Notes: generated by a model from the sequence alone, not told the origin. A DNA stretch of 64,000 bases from Mesorhizobium alhagi CCNWXJ12-2 (GCF_000236565.1 NZ_AHAM01000030.1:1-64000), one strand, 5' to 3'. Counted from the stretch's first letter, positions 1 through 8,960 are shown. Numbers and translations are program-made.

Positions 1-786
1 TACGATTCGGTGCGCGATGTCTGGCTGCGGTCCGGCCTCAATGTAGGGGAGATCGAACGGCTCGCCGAAGCCGACGCATTTCGCTCGATCGGGCTCGATC
101 GGCGTGACGCGCTGTGGGCCGTACGCGCGCTCGACGGGAAGAGCGCTGCCGAAAAGCTGCCGCTGTTCGATCGTCCCGAAATCCGCCTGCGCGACAACGA
201 ACCCGAAACAAGGCTGCCCGTGATGCCTCTTGGCGAGCATGTCATTCACGACTACCGGTCGCTCGGTCTTTCGCTCAAGGCGCATCCGATTTCCTTCTTC
301 CGCGGGTCCCTCGACAAAGCAGGCATAACGCCCAATGCCCGTCTCAAGGACGTGGCGGATGGCAAACGTGTTTCGGTGGCCGGCCTTGTGCTTGTTCGGC
401 AGCGGCCGGGAACGGGAAATGCGATTTTCCTGACGCTCGAGGACGAAGAGGCGGTCGCCAATATCATCGTTTGGCCGAGGATTTTCGACCGTTTCCGCGC
501 GGTCGTCATGGGTTCACGCTTCATCCGCGTCAGCGGCCGGCTGCAATCGGAATCAGGCGTCATCCACATTGTGGCGGAGAAGATCGAGGATCTTTCCCAC
601 TGGCTGGCCGAGCTCTCGGAGGAAGCCCAAATCGCCGCCGCGGCCGGTCCGGGCGGGCCAAATGGTCGGGCAGGGCGCAATTTTCTCACGCAACGGGGAA
701 AAAAGACGCCGTCAGCCGCAAACGATCATGAGGAGCTGTCACGGAAGGCGAGCAGCGTCATGCCCAAAGGGCGCAATTTCCAGTAG
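1..786 (+). CDS. dnaE2: Error-prone DNA polymerase DnaE2 (ImuC), C-terminal part
   Basis: This is the last 261 codons of a gene that enters from the left edge; the frame is open from base 1. The product is the C-terminal part of the alternative C-family polymerase used in damage-induced translesion synthesis. What is visible is the helix-hairpin-helix-like stretch (LNVGEIERLAEADAF) and then an OB-fold region with 'VAGLVLVRQRPGTGNAIFLTLED', characteristic of DnaE/DnaE2 C-termini. The tail is basic and low in complexity. In Rhizobiales dnaE2 usually follows imuA and imuB, which would lie outside the window to the left. The catalytic PHP and palm domains are not in view, so DnaE2 rather than DnaE1 is inferred from the short divergent C-terminus. 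Confidence 0.9.
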   Translation, partial: YDSVRDVWLRSGLNVGEIERLAEADAFRSIGLDRRDALWAVRALDGKSAAEKLPLFDRPEIRLRDNEPETRLPVMPLGEHVIHDYRSLGLSLKAHPISFFRGSLDKAGITPNARLKDVADGKRVSVAGLVLVRQRPGTGNAIFLTLEDEEAVANIIVWPRIFDRFRAVVMGSRFIRVSGRLQSESGVIHIVAEKIEDLSHWLAELSEEAQIAAAAGPGGPNGRAGRNFLTQRGKKTPSAANDHEELSRKASSVMPKGRNFQ

Positions 787-869
787 CTCCGAAGCAGGAG
801 TCCGGACCGGCGCAACCAAGTTTCGGCAAGAATACTTTCGCAAACTGCGACCGGTTCGATCGGAATGGT

Positions 870-1445
870 CTAGGATGGATTGTTCCGCGCCCGGAACCGG
901 CGCTCCGGCATCGAATCCGGGTCTGGATCCGTATCCGAGCCGCCATTCATCGCCAATTGCATGAACACCGTGTCCAGCCAGCGGCCATGTTTGTAGCCGG
1001 AGCCTTCGAGCCTGCCGGAATGGCTAAACCCCATTCTCTCATGCAGTTTCACCGATGGGCTGTCCGGCCTGCCGTCGCCGATCACCGCGATGATCTGGCG
1101 AAAGCCGAGCGCTCTCGTGTCGGCGATCAGCCGCTCCAGCAGGGCCCTGCCAACGCCACGGCCCTTGGCCTCGGGCGCCACATAGATCGAATCCTCGACG
1201 ATGAAGCGATACGCTGGCCGCGGCCTGAAGGCGCTTGCATAGGCGTAACCGACAATGCCGCCATCGGCTTCCGCGATGATGTAGGGATAGCCGGATGAAG
1301 TCAGCGCCGCAAAGCGTGCGCCCATCTCGCTGCGTGTCGGTGGCTCGAGTTCGTAGCTCGCCGTGCCGTGCTCCACCGCGTCGGCGTAGATTTCGGTGAT
1401 CCGGTCGAGGTCAGTCTCCACCGCGTCTCTAATGAAAATGCCCAT
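870..1445 (-). CDS. GNAT N-acetyltransferase, phosphinothricin acetyltransferase (PAT/bar) type
   Basis: This is a 191-residue single-domain GNAT enzyme that would transfer an acetyl group from acetyl-CoA to a small amine. It starts with the typical 'IFIRDAVETDLDRITEIYADAV' strand-helix. It has the PAT-like 'YELEPPT' stretch and the acetyl-CoA loop 'EAKGRGVGRALLERL' (Q/RxxGxG/A type). The C-terminus ends in 'SVKLHERMGF' and 'DTVFMQL', both typical of the PAT subfamily. An upstream in-frame ATG would add 17 residues; the inner ATG was chosen because it aligns with the family start and has a GGAGATAGGGA stretch upstream. It is convergent with dnaE2. The natural substrate cannot be read from sequence; many such proteins act on methionine sulfoximine or sulfone. 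Confidence 0.88.
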   Translation of the reverse strand: MGIFIRDAVETDLDRITEIYADAVEHGTASYELEPPTRSEMGARFAALTSSGYPYIIAEADGGIVGYAYASAFRPRPAYRFIVEDSIYVAPEAKGRGVGRALLERLIADTRALGFRQIIAVIGDGRPDSPSVKLHERMGFSHSGRLEGSGYKHGRWLDTVFMQLAMNGGSDTDPDPDSMPERRFRARNNPS

Positions 1446-1489
1446 AAATTGTGCAATCCCTATCTCCTGCTTCGATTGAAGCAGGGGCG

Positions 1490-1526
1490 GGCGCAAAAGA
1501 AAAGGGCGGCCTTTGGGCCGCCCTTG
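1490..1526 (-). terminator. Intrinsic terminator downstream of the Bax-inhibitor-1 gene
   Basis: A perfect 10-bp inverted repeat (1502-1511 and 1516-1525, GC-rich, 4-nt loop) is followed on the minus strand by a T-rich run (TTCTTTT). It lies 25 bases after the stop of the minus-strand BI-1 family gene, so it most likely ends that transcript before the acetyltransferase gene. Confidence 0.75.
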
Positions 1527-1550
1527 GCTGGTTTGCTGGTCCAGGACGAA

Positions 1551-2330
1551 CTATTCGCGGTTGCCCAGGAACGACAGCAGGAAGGCGAACAGGTTGATGA
1601 AGTCGAGATAGAGCGTCAGCGCGCCCATGGTGGCCTTGCGGCCGGCGACCAGCACGTCGTCGCCCTCGAAATACATCTCCTTGATCTTCTGCGTGTCGTA
1701 GGCGGTCAGGCCCGAAAAGACCAGCACGCCGATAGCCGAGATGGCGAACTGCAGAGCCGAGGACTGCAGGAAGATGTTGACCACCATGGCGATGATCAGG
1801 CCGAACACGCCCATGACGAGGAACGTGCCCATGCCGGACAGATCACGCTTGGTGGTGTAGCCCCACAGCGACAGCGCGCCGAAGGCGGTCGCCGTGATGA
1901 AGAAGGTCTGCACGATGCTTGCCGATGTGTAGACCAGGAAGATCGACGACAGCGACAGGCCCATCAGGCCGGCGAAGATCCAGAACGTGGTCTGGGCGGC
2001 CGAAACGCTCATCGTGTGGACACGGGCGCTCAGGTAGAAGACCATGCCGAGCGGCGCCAGCATGACCACCCAGCGCAACGGCGAGCCATAAAGCAGCGCC
2101 CCTGCATTGGTCAGCATCTTGCCGTTGGCAAGGGTGGCCACCGCGCTCGCGGGATCGTTGGTGGTCGCCACCATGACGGTGCCGAGCGCGGCCAGGCCGG
2201 TGATTGCGAGGCCAAGCGCCATAAGGTTGTAAACCTTGAGCATGTAGGCGCGCAGGCCCTCGTCGATAGCGGCATCGGCGCGGGAGCCCGCTACCCCGAC
2301 GCGTGCCTGATAATTGCGAAGGTCAGCCAT
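1551..2330 (-). CDS. Bax inhibitor-1 / YccA family inner-membrane protein
   Basis: This is a 259-residue polytopic membrane protein of the BI-1 (UPF0005, YbhL/YccA) family, with seven predicted hydrophobic segments. A hydrophilic N-terminus of about 35 residues precedes the first helix. The C-terminal 'GLTAYDTQKIKEMY' segment, with the acidic-residue pair typical of the family's proton/calcium-sensing site, and the following 'GALTLYLDFINLFAFLLSFLG' are hallmark features. The start ATG is preceded by AGAGGAAATC, a good ribosome-binding site; the reading frame stays open upstream for 345 more codons but these are antisense to the neighbouring permease. Family members are linked to calcium leak or control of membrane proteases; the precise role here is unknown. 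Confidence 0.93.
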   Translation of the reverse strand: MADLRNYQARVGVAGSRADAAIDEGLRAYMLKVYNLMALGLAITGLAALGTVMVATTNDPASAVATLANGKMLTNAGALLYGSPLRWVVMLAPLGMVFYLSARVHTMSVSAAQTTFWIFAGLMGLSLSSIFLVYTSASIVQTFFITATAFGALSLWGYTTKRDLSGMGTFLVMGVFGLIIAMVVNIFLQSSALQFAISAIGVLVFSGLTAYDTQKIKEMYFEGDDVLVAGRKATMGALTLYLDFINLFAFLLSFLGNRE

Positions 2331-2542
2331 GATTTCCTCTATTGCTTTGCCCCGTCCGGTGTCGGGTCTCAACGACCCAGGCGCCGCTGGCGGGGACTCC
2401 AGCATGCCTGAGGCGGAATATGATGCTTCTTTCGAGTTAGGACAAGACCCGTTACACGCCGCAACCCCGCGTGAACGTCCAAATCGACAAGCAAAACGCT
2501 GAATCCAGCCAGGCGGTCGCCCCTCTCGCTTGGGTTGCGTCC

Positions 2543-5092
2543 CTACAGATTGCGCAGAACCGGCGCGGCCTTGTGGCCCAACACCCGCCATGTCCCGACC
2601 AGGCCGATGCCGACCGTCAGCACCAGCGCGAACAGGATCGTCGACGCGGCCACCTCCGGCAGGAAACTGGAAGGGAGCGTCATGATCCGCGCCACGATGA
2701 ACCAGGCGGCGATGCCACCGGCGAAAAGCGCGAAGAGCGCGGTTGCGAGCCCGATCAGCAGATATTCGAAGGAGAAGGCCGCGATCAGCGTGCGCCGCGT
2801 CGCGCCCAGCGTCTTCAGCACCACCGCATCGTGTATGCGGGCGCGGTTGCCGGCTGCCAGCGCTCCCGCCAGCACCAGCACCGAGGCGATCAGCGCCACG
2901 CTGGCTGCGGCGCGTATCGCGGTTCCCAGTTGCGCGACGATGCGGTTGACCACGTCCAGCGCGTCCTTGACCCTGACCGTGGTGACGGTGGGGTATGCGC
3001 GCGTCACCACATTGAGGATGCGCGATTCGTCTGCCGCAGTAGCGCCTTCCACCGAAAGCGTAGCCAGCCAGGAATGCGGCGCGCCGGCAAAAGTGTTGGG
3101 CGAGAACACCATGACGAAGTTGATGCCCATCGATTCCCACTGCACCTCGCGGAAATTGGCGATCCTGGCGGTGACGTTGCGGCCAAGCACGTTCACGGTG
3201 ACAGTGCCGCCGATCTCCAGGCCGATTTCGCGAGCCTCGTCCGCCGAGAAGGACACCAGAGGCTCGCCGTCGTAGTCTTCCGGCCACCACTCGCCCTGCG
3301 ACAGCGTCGCGTTTTCGGGAATGGTCGCCGAGTAGGTGAGGCCGCGATCGCCGCGCAGCACCCATGCGCCTTCGGGGGGCACTTGCATCGTCTGCACGTC
3401 GACGCCGTTCAGCGCCATGATGCGCCCGCGCAGCATCGGCACACGCATCAGCTTGCCAGCAGGCGCCGCTTCCTGCACGAGCGCCGCGAAAGCATCGACC
3501 TCGCCGGCCTGGATGTCTACGAAGAAGAAGTTCGGCGCGCGCTCAGGCAGGCTGCCTGCGATCTGCCGCCTGAGATTGCCGTCGATCAGCGCCAGCGTGA
3601 CCAGCAGCGTCAGGCCAAGCCCCAGCGACAGCACGACCGAAGGCGTCAGTGCGCCCGGCCGGTGAATGTTGCCGATAGCCAGACGGAGCGCGGTGGAGCG
3701 CACGCGCGGCGACTTTCTTGCCAGCCACTGCACGGCTACGCCGACGCTGCGCAGCACGATGAAGGCGAAGATCGTGGCGCCGACGAAGATCGCGGCAATC
3801 CGCCTGTCGCCGGAAAACCAGATCGCCAGGAGCGCTAGAATGACGGCAAGGCCGAGCGAGGCGGCGACATAGGCGAGCCTCGGCAGGCCGCGGCCGCCAA
3901 AGCCCATTTCACGAAACAGCGCGGTCGCCGGGACGTCGCGCGCCCGCCCAAGCGGCAGAAGCGCGAAAGCCAGCGTGACCAGCACCCCGAACAGCGCCGC
4001 CATGGCGAGCGCCATCGGATAAAACCCGCCTTCGGCCGGCACCGGGATGATCGAGGACAGGACAGCGCCCGCGGCGAAAGGCATCAGCGCGCCGAGCGCC
4101 AGGCCGGCGATGATGCCGATGCCGGCGATGATCAGGATCTGGACGAGATAGACGGTAAAAACAAATCCACCGGACGCGCCGAGGCTCTTGAAGGTGGCGA
4201 TCACGCCGCGCTTGCCGTCGAGATATGCGCTGACCGCGTTGGCGACGCCGACGCCGCCGACGACCAGAGCCGTCAGCCCGACCAGCGTCAGGAATTGCGA
4301 GAACCGCTCTATGTTGGACGCCAGCGCAGGCGCGGCATTGCTGCGCGTCCTGACGCTCCATCCTGCTTCCGGAAAGCGCTCCGCCGCCACGTCCCGGATC
4401 GCTACGAGATCCGCCTCGGTCGAATTGGGGGGAAGCCGAACCTTGTAGGCATGCTCGACCAGGCTGCCCGGCTGGATCAGGCCGGAAGCGCGCAGCCCTT
4501 CCAGCGACACCATCAGCCGGGGCGCGAAGCCGAACCCGTCCGAGATGGCGTCGGGTTCGGCGACGATCCTGGCGCGCACCTCGAACGTCGCGCTGCCGAG
4601 CTTGATCCGGTCGCCAAGCTCGATGCCCATCCGCTCGAAGAAGATGTCGGGCGCTGCCGCTCCAAAAGCGCCGGCTCTTTCGCCGAACAGCTCTGCCCGG
4701 GACAGCGCCGGCTCGGTCAGCAAGGCGCCGTAGAGCGGATAGGCGTCGTCGACCGCCTTGACCTCGGCGAGAGACTGGTCGGAGCCGTCCTCGAGCCGCG
4801 CCATCGAGCGCATGTTGGCGCTTTCGGCAAGCGTGCCCAGTTGCGCAACGAAGGCGCGCTCTGCATCCGTCATCTCGCGCTGGTTCAGTTCGAAGCGTAT
4901 GTCGCCGCCGAGCAAGGTTTGGCCCTCATTGGCTACGCCCGCCGTGATGGCGCGCGCGACCGAATTGACGCCGCCGATCGCCGCTACACCCAGCGCGATG
5001 CAGGTCAGGAAGATCATGAAGCCGGAAAGCCCGCCGCGCATTTCCCGCAGCGAGAAGCGAATGGCGAGCTTCAGCGTTTGCGAGAGCGGCAT
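2543..5092 (-). CDS. ABC transporter permease, FtsX-like (YbbP type)
   Basis: This is an 849-residue membrane protein with the layout of YbbP/MacB-like permeases. There is one N-terminal helix (about residues 20-42), a large periplasmic domain, a first FtsX block of helices (about 265-385), four more helices in the middle, a second periplasmic domain, and a C-terminal FtsX block (about 730-845) containing the coupling motif 'VVLKTLGATRRTLIAAF'. The start overlaps the stop of the ATPase gene by one base (ATGA), so the two are translationally coupled. The same trio (ATPase, YbbP-like permease, divergent TesA-like esterase) occurs in E. coli as ybbA-ybbP-tesA. The substrate is unknown; export of a hydrophobic compound or lipoprotein-related work is possible. 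Confidence 0.92.
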   Translation of the reverse strand: MPLSQTLKLAIRFSLREMRGGLSGFMIFLTCIALGVAAIGGVNSVARAITAGVANEGQTLLGGDIRFELNQREMTDAERAFVAQLGTLAESANMRSMARLEDGSDQSLAEVKAVDDAYPLYGALLTEPALSRAELFGERAGAFGAAAPDIFFERMGIELGDRIKLGSATFEVRARIVAEPDAISDGFGFAPRLMVSLEGLRASGLIQPGSLVEHAYKVRLPPNSTEADLVAIRDVAAERFPEAGWSVRTRSNAAPALASNIERFSQFLTLVGLTALVVGGVGVANAVSAYLDGKRGVIATFKSLGASGGFVFTVYLVQILIIAGIGIIAGLALGALMPFAAGAVLSSIIPVPAEGGFYPMALAMAALFGVLVTLAFALLPLGRARDVPATALFREMGFGGRGLPRLAYVAASLGLAVILALLAIWFSGDRRIAAIFVGATIFAFIVLRSVGVAVQWLARKSPRVRSTALRLAIGNIHRPGALTPSVVLSLGLGLTLLVTLALIDGNLRRQIAGSLPERAPNFFFVDIQAGEVDAFAALVQEAAPAGKLMRVPMLRGRIMALNGVDVQTMQVPPEGAWVLRGDRGLTYSATIPENATLSQGEWWPEDYDGEPLVSFSADEAREIGLEIGGTVTVNVLGRNVTARIANFREVQWESMGINFVMVFSPNTFAGAPHSWLATLSVEGATAADESRILNVVTRAYPTVTTVRVKDALDVVNRIVAQLGTAIRAAASVALIASVLVLAGALAAGNRARIHDAVVLKTLGATRRTLIAAFSFEYLLIGLATALFALFAGGIAAWFIVARIMTLPSSFLPEVAASTILFALVLTVGIGLVGTWRVLGHKAAPVLRNL

Positions 5093-5787
5093 CAGGCCGA
5101 CACCGCGACCAGCGGAGCAGCTTCGATGCGGCCGGAGCGCATCGACACCTGCCGGGCGCAGCGCGATGCCAGCGCCGGGTCATGCGTCACAAGGACCAGG
5201 GTCATGCCACGCTCGCGCGCCTTGGCGAACAGCAAATCGGCCACCTGCCGGCCGGTCGCCTGGTCGAGGTTTCCGGTGGGTTCGTCGGCGATCAGGATGC
5301 GCGGTTCGGGCGCCAGCGCACGGGCGATCGCCACGCGCTGCTGCTCGCCGCCCGACAATTCGCCGGGATAGTGGGTGACGCGATCGGCAAGGCCGACGGC
5401 CTCTAGTTCGCGTGCGGCGATCTCGAAAGCGTCCATGCGGCCGGCAAGTTCCAGCGGCACAGCGACATTTTCCAGCGCGGTCATGTTGGGAATCAGATGG
5501 AAGGACTGGAAGACGATGCCTATGTTGCGGCCGCGAAACGCCGCTATCTGGTCTTCGCTCCTGCCGTTCAGGACTTCGCCGGCGATGCGAACTATGCCGG
5601 CGTCGACCCGCTCCAGCCCGGCAAGCACCATCAGCAGGGTCGACTTTCCCGAGCCCGACGGCCCGACAATGCCGGTCGCCTCACCGGCGGTGACATCGAG
5701 GCTGACGCCCTTCAGGACATGGACCGAGGAAGCCCCTTCGCCGAGCGTCAGCGACACGTCCTTCAGGTGGATGACGGGTTCTGTCAC
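5092..5787 (-). CDS. ABC transporter ATP-binding protein (YbbA / LolD-like)
   Basis: This is a 231-residue ABC ATPase that energises the permease encoded immediately downstream. All nucleotide-binding motifs are intact: Walker A GPSGSGKST (residues 42-50), signature LSGGEQQRVAIARAL, Walker B ILIADEPTGNLD and an H-loop histidine in 'LVLVTHDPALASRC'. The 'EPTGNLD' form is typical of the MacB/LolD/FtsE group that partners FtsX-fold permeases. The gene is first in a two-gene operon and lies 64 bases from the divergent esterase gene. Confidence 0.94.
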   Translation of the reverse strand: MTEPVIHLKDVSLTLGEGASSVHVLKGVSLDVTAGEATGIVGPSGSGKSTLLMVLAGLERVDAGIVRIAGEVLNGRSEDQIAAFRGRNIGIVFQSFHLIPNMTALENVAVPLELAGRMDAFEIAARELEAVGLADRVTHYPGELSGGEQQRVAIARALAPEPRILIADEPTGNLDQATGRQVADLLFAKARERGMTLVLVTHDPALASRCARQVSMRSGRIEAAPLVAVSA

Positions 5788-5851
5788 GGAAAATCTGTCC
5801 TATATGGAGGAGACGAAGCCGGAAGCGCTTTCGTCATATGGGTTGTTGGTC

Positions 5852-6496
5852 ATGGCATTCAAACGTCCGGCTCCGGCTTTGCTCGCCGCCATTGTCGTCT
5901 GGTTCTCATTTTTATCTCCGGTCATGGCCGAGCCGCACCAGATCGTCGGCTTCGGCGACAGTCTGATGGCCGGTTACGGCCTCAATCCGGGCGAAAGCTT
6001 TCCCGAAAAGCTTGAAAAGGCGCTACGCGCCAGAGGTCACGATGTCGTGATCGGCAATGCCGGGGTTTCGGGCGACACGACCAGCAGCGGGCTCTCGCGG
6101 CTCGACTGGTCTGTGCCGGACGGGACCGACCTGGTCATTCTGGAGCTTGGCGCAAACGACATGCTGCGCGGTGTCTCACCCGAGATCACCGAAAAGAACC
6201 TCGACGAGATGATCGCGCGGCTGAAGGTGCGGAATATCGCGGTTCTCTTGGCCGGCATGCGCGCTGCGCCAAATCTCGGACCGGATTATGCCGCCGCTTT
6301 CGATGGCATCTATTCGCGGCTGGCGGAAAAGCACGGTCTTCCACTCTATCCGTTTTTTCTCGATGGCGTCGCTGCCGATCGCAGCTTTCTGCTGGAAGAC
6401 GGAATGCACCCGAATGCGGCCGGCATCGATCGCATGGTCGAGCGTTTCCTGCCCGCGGTGGAAAAACTGATAGCGGAGCGGCCGGACGGTAGTTGA
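5852..6496 (+). CDS. Arylesterase / lysophospholipase TesA-like, SGNH hydrolase
   Basis: This is a 214-residue secreted GDSL (SGNH) hydrolase. An N-terminal signal peptide (hydrophobic run ending in SPVMA, cleavage before EPHQ) points to the periplasm. Block I is 'GFGDSLMAGYGL' (nucleophile Ser), block II 'GNAGVSGDTT' (Gly), block III 'LGANDML' (Asn) and block V 'DGMHPNAAG' (catalytic Asp and His), so the active site is complete. The ATG was chosen because it gives a normal signal peptide; an in-frame ATG 48 bases upstream would add a charged extension. Divergent pairing with a YbbA/YbbP-type exporter mirrors the E. coli tesA locus. It probably hydrolyses short acyl esters or thioesters. Confidence 0.92.
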   Translation: MAFKRPAPALLAAIVVWFSFLSPVMAEPHQIVGFGDSLMAGYGLNPGESFPEKLEKALRARGHDVVIGNAGVSGDTTSSGLSRLDWSVPDGTDLVILELGANDMLRGVSPEITEKNLDEMIARLKVRNIAVLLAGMRAAPNLGPDYAAAFDGIYSRLAEKHGLPLYPFFLDGVAADRSFLLEDGMHPNAAGIDRMVERFLPAVEKLIAERPDGS

Positions 6497-6623
6497 CGCC
6501 GCGTGCTGGAACACAGCGCCTGCTGAAAATGTTGAGCGAATGTAACCAATAAACAGCTTGCGGCCCGTCCGGATCGGTGATTCGCTGGTCTCGAGATTTC
6601 GATTCGATGAAGGGAGCCTGGCA

Positions 6624-7217
6624 ATGCCGCGACTTTTCACCGCCCTCGAAATTCCCCGCGATGCCGCATTGTCCCTCTCCCTGCTCCGCGGCGGCCTGCC
6701 CGGAGCGCGCTGGGTCGATGTCGAAAATTACCACCTCACGCTTCGGTTCATCGGCGATGTCGAAGGCCATGTCGCCGACGAAATCGCCAATGCGCTGGAC
6801 AGGGTGCGGCGGCCCTCCTTCTCGCTGGCCCTGTCCGGCGTCGGAGCATTCGGCTCGAAAAAGCCGCACGCCGTCTGGGCCGGGGTCACCGCATCGCCCG
6901 ACCTCAACGCCCTGCAGGCGGAAATCGAGCGCATCTGCCAACGTGTCGGCCTAGCCGCTGACCCTCGCAAATTCATGCCGCATGTCACGCTCGCCCGGTT
7001 GAGGAATCCCAACCCGGTCGATGTGGCGCAGTATCTCTCGGCGCGCGGCAATTTTTCGACGATACCGTTCAAGGTCACCCGCTTCGTGCTGATGTCGTCG
7101 CGCGATTCCGTCGGCGGAGGACCCTATGTGGTGGAAGAGGTCTGGCCGCTCATTGGCGCCGACCCGCGCTCCAGTCTGTCGGCCAGCTTTTCCGAAGCCT
7201 GGCGAACCATGCGGTAG
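6624..7217 (+). CDS. thpR: RNA 2',3'-cyclic 3'-phosphodiesterase ThpR (2H family)
   Basis: This is a 197-residue LigT/ThpR enzyme that opens 2',3'-cyclic phosphates to 2'-phosphomonoesters on RNA. Both 2H-family catalytic motifs are present: HLTL at residues 37-40 and HVTL at 120-123. The N-terminus 'PRLFTALEIP' is diagnostic for the family. AAGGGAGCCTGGCA precedes the start, supporting this ATG over an upstream in-frame one that would add 22 residues. Its 3' end overlaps the convergent phosphatase gene by 94 bases. Confidence 0.93.
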   Translation: MPRLFTALEIPRDAALSLSLLRGGLPGARWVDVENYHLTLRFIGDVEGHVADEIANALDRVRRPSFSLALSGVGAFGSKKPHAVWAGVTASPDLNALQAEIERICQRVGLAADPRKFMPHVTLARLRNPNPVDVAQYLSARGNFSTIPFKVTRFVLMSSRDSVGGGPYVVEEVWPLIGADPRSSLSASFSEAWRTMR

Positions 7218-7639
7218 ACCGAGGCGAAGCCGTCGGCCCCGCCGTAATATGGGTCCGGCACCTCGCTTGTGACGCCTTCGGCGAAATCGAGAAACAGCAG
7301 GATCTGGCCTTTGGCATCCGGCGGCGCCAGCGCCTTCAGGTCTTCGACGTTCGAGCTGTCCATCCCGAGGATGAGGTCAAAGCGGTGGAAATCCTCAGGC
7401 ACGACCTTGCGCGCCTGTTGCGCCGAAATGTCGATGCCGTGGCTGGCCGCGATCGCAATCGAGCGTGGATCGGGTGCGGAACCGTGATGCCATCCGCCGG
7501 TTCCGGCGGAATCGACGAGATAGGCGCTTTCGGTGCCGCGCGATGCCGCTACGGCGCGGAACACCCCCTCGGCCAGCGGCGAGCGGCAGATATTGCCGAG
7601 GCAGACGAAAAGTATGCTGGTGTGCGCCTTTGCGATCAT
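7124..7639 (-). CDS. Low-molecular-weight protein-tyrosine phosphatase
   Basis: This is a 171-residue LMW-PTP. The P-loop CLGNICRS (C13 to R19, the CX5R signature) sits right after the first beta strand, and the general-acid loop is 'EVPDPYYGG' near the C-terminus, so the catalytic set is complete. It would dephosphorylate protein tyrosine or act as an arsenate reductase-like enzyme; the aromatic pair after the DP dipeptide favours the tyrosine phosphatase role. The start was chosen at MIAKAHTS because this places the P-loop at the family's usual position. The last 94 bases lie under the thpR coding region on the other strand. Confidence 0.93.
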   Translation of the reverse strand: MIAKAHTSILFVCLGNICRSPLAEGVFRAVAASRGTESAYLVDSAGTGGWHHGSAPDPRSIAIAASHGIDISAQQARKVVPEDFHRFDLILGMDSSNVEDLKALAPPDAKGQILLFLDFAEGVTSEVPDPYYGGADGFASVYRMVRQASEKLADRLERGSAPMSGQTSSTT

Positions 7640-7809
7640 CGATCGTCCGCTGTGATGACAGGACGGAACTCGATTAACACGGTGGCGGAAAATGGCCAGA
7701 GAGAAACTTGCCAGGCTGATGAACCGCTGCGGCGGCGCTCTTGCGCGGCGCGCATCTTGCGAAAGCCCGAGCCATTTACCACATTTCCGCTGTCGAGGAG
7801 GCAAAAGGC

Positions 7810-8175
7810 ATGGCTACGGCAAACAATTTCGGCTTCCGCATGTTCGGCGGGGGCAACGACGATCCCGAGAACGATGTGCGGGCAAGGTTCTGGCAAACCG
7901 CCAAGCGGGCAGCGCGACAGGTGCCGTTCATGGACGAAGTGGTCGCCGCCTACTACTGCGCGCTCGACAGCCGGACGCCGTTGCGCGCAAAGGGCACGCT
8001 GCTCGCCGCGCTTGCCTATTTCGTTCTGCCCGCGGACACCATCCCCGACTTCATCCTAGGCCTCGGCTTCACCGACGACATTGCGGTGTTGACCGCCGCG
8101 ATCGCCACCGTGAAGGCGCATGTCACCCCGGCCCATCGCCAAGCCGCCCGCAAGGCGCTGGCCGAGCTGGATTGA
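7810..8175 (+). CDS. YkvA family protein (DUF1232)
   Basis: This is a 121-residue protein of the DUF1232 (YkvA) family. The core 'AALAYFVLPADTIPDFILGLGFTDD' is the family signature, with the conserved P-x-D-x-x-PD. It is a short hydrophobic hairpin flanked by basic helices, suggesting membrane association. GAGGAGGCAAAAGGC directly precedes the ATG, an excellent ribosome-binding site that rejects the upstream in-frame ATG. The function of the family is not established. Confidence 0.9.
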   Translation: MATANNFGFRMFGGGNDDPENDVRARFWQTAKRAARQVPFMDEVVAAYYCALDSRTPLRAKGTLLAALAYFVLPADTIPDFILGLGFTDDIAVLTAAIATVKAHVTPAHRQAARKALAELD

Positions 8176-8456
8176 GCGATTTTTGCCGTTCCGGTTCTGA
8201 CGCACGGTTTCACTCTGAAACGAAAAGTCAAACTCTTGCCTTTTTTCCCGTCTTGAACAGCACATGGGACGAACGTCGGGCCGTGCAAGCGGTCGTGGCG
8301 TCTGGATGGCGGTAGTGCCAAATGGCCGAAACGGATCCTTTTTTGGAGCACGGTTCACCATTTGGTAACCCAGATTAAATCAAAATGAACCGAACGGCAG
8401 GGCCCGGATCCGGCCTGCCCCCGCATACCATGCGAAAAGACAGGGAAACGGTAGTA
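8176..8456. other. 281-base intergenic stretch, no gene seen
   Basis: No ORF with a plausible start and ribosome-binding site, and no strong hairpin followed by a T run, is visible between the DUF1232 gene and the IalB-like gene. The last 60 bases are AT-richer (ATTAAATCAAAATGAACC) and probably hold the promoter of the IalB-like gene. Confidence 0.5.
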
Positions 8457-8960
8457 ATGCGCGGATTGATTGCGACGATTTCGAGCCTGATCCTGGTTGC
8501 GAGCGCCTTGCCGGCGCTGGCCCAGTCGGCTACCAAGATCGGCCAGCACAGCGCCTGGGGCACCTACAGCTATCAGGCAAACAACGGCAAGGTTTGCTAT
8601 GTGCTGACCGTGCCGACCGACAAGCAGCCTTCCAACCTCGATCATGGCGACATCTTCTTCTTCGTCAGCCAGCGGCCGGGGCAGGATGTCTCCTTCGAGC
8701 CGCAATTCATCGCCTCGTATGATTTCCAGGAAAATTCCAAGGTATCGGTCACCGTCGGCGACAAGTCCTTTTCCATGTTCACTCGCGGAAAATCCGCCTG
8801 GGTGGAGAATGCCGCGGAGGAGCCGCTGCTGATCGCGGCGATGAAGGCCGGCTCCGACATGAAGGTCGCGGCCAAGTCCGGACGCGGCAATCCGACCAAT
8901 TACGCATTCTCATTGAAGGGCATCTCAGCAGCGCTGAGCTCTATCGCCGGCTGCAAATAA
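8457..8960 (+). CDS. Invasion-associated locus B (IalB) family periplasmic protein
   Basis: This is a 167-residue exported protein. It has a signal peptide (MRGLIATISSLILVASALPALAQ, cleaved after ALAQ or ALA) and a compact beta-rich domain with the IalB-type pattern 'GTYSY...KVCYVL', 'DIFFFVSQRP' and the terminal 'LKGISAALSSIAGCK'. The two cysteines (in KVCYV and at the C-terminal AGCK) could form a disulphide. Two upstream in-frame ATGs exist, but only this one begins a clean signal peptide. The family is named from Bartonella; in free-living rhizobia the role is unknown and probably concerns the cell envelope. Confidence 0.8.
   Translation: MRGLIATISSLILVASALPALAQSATKIGQHSAWGTYSYQANNGKVCYVLTVPTDKQPSNLDHGDIFFFVSQRPGQDVSFEPQFIASYDFQENSKVSVTVGDKSFSMFTRGKSAWVENAAEEPLLIAAMKAGSDMKVAAKSGRGNPTNYAFSLKGISAALSSIAGCK

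Noticed and set aside
1368-2411. Plus-strand 347-residue ORF
   Set aside because: It is Arg/His/Gln-rich, lies antisense to the acetyltransferase and BI-1 genes, and has no domain or ribosome-binding site.
4295-5371. Plus-strand 358-residue ORF
   Set aside because: It is the reverse-strand shadow of the ABC permease and ATPase genes, which show clear motifs.
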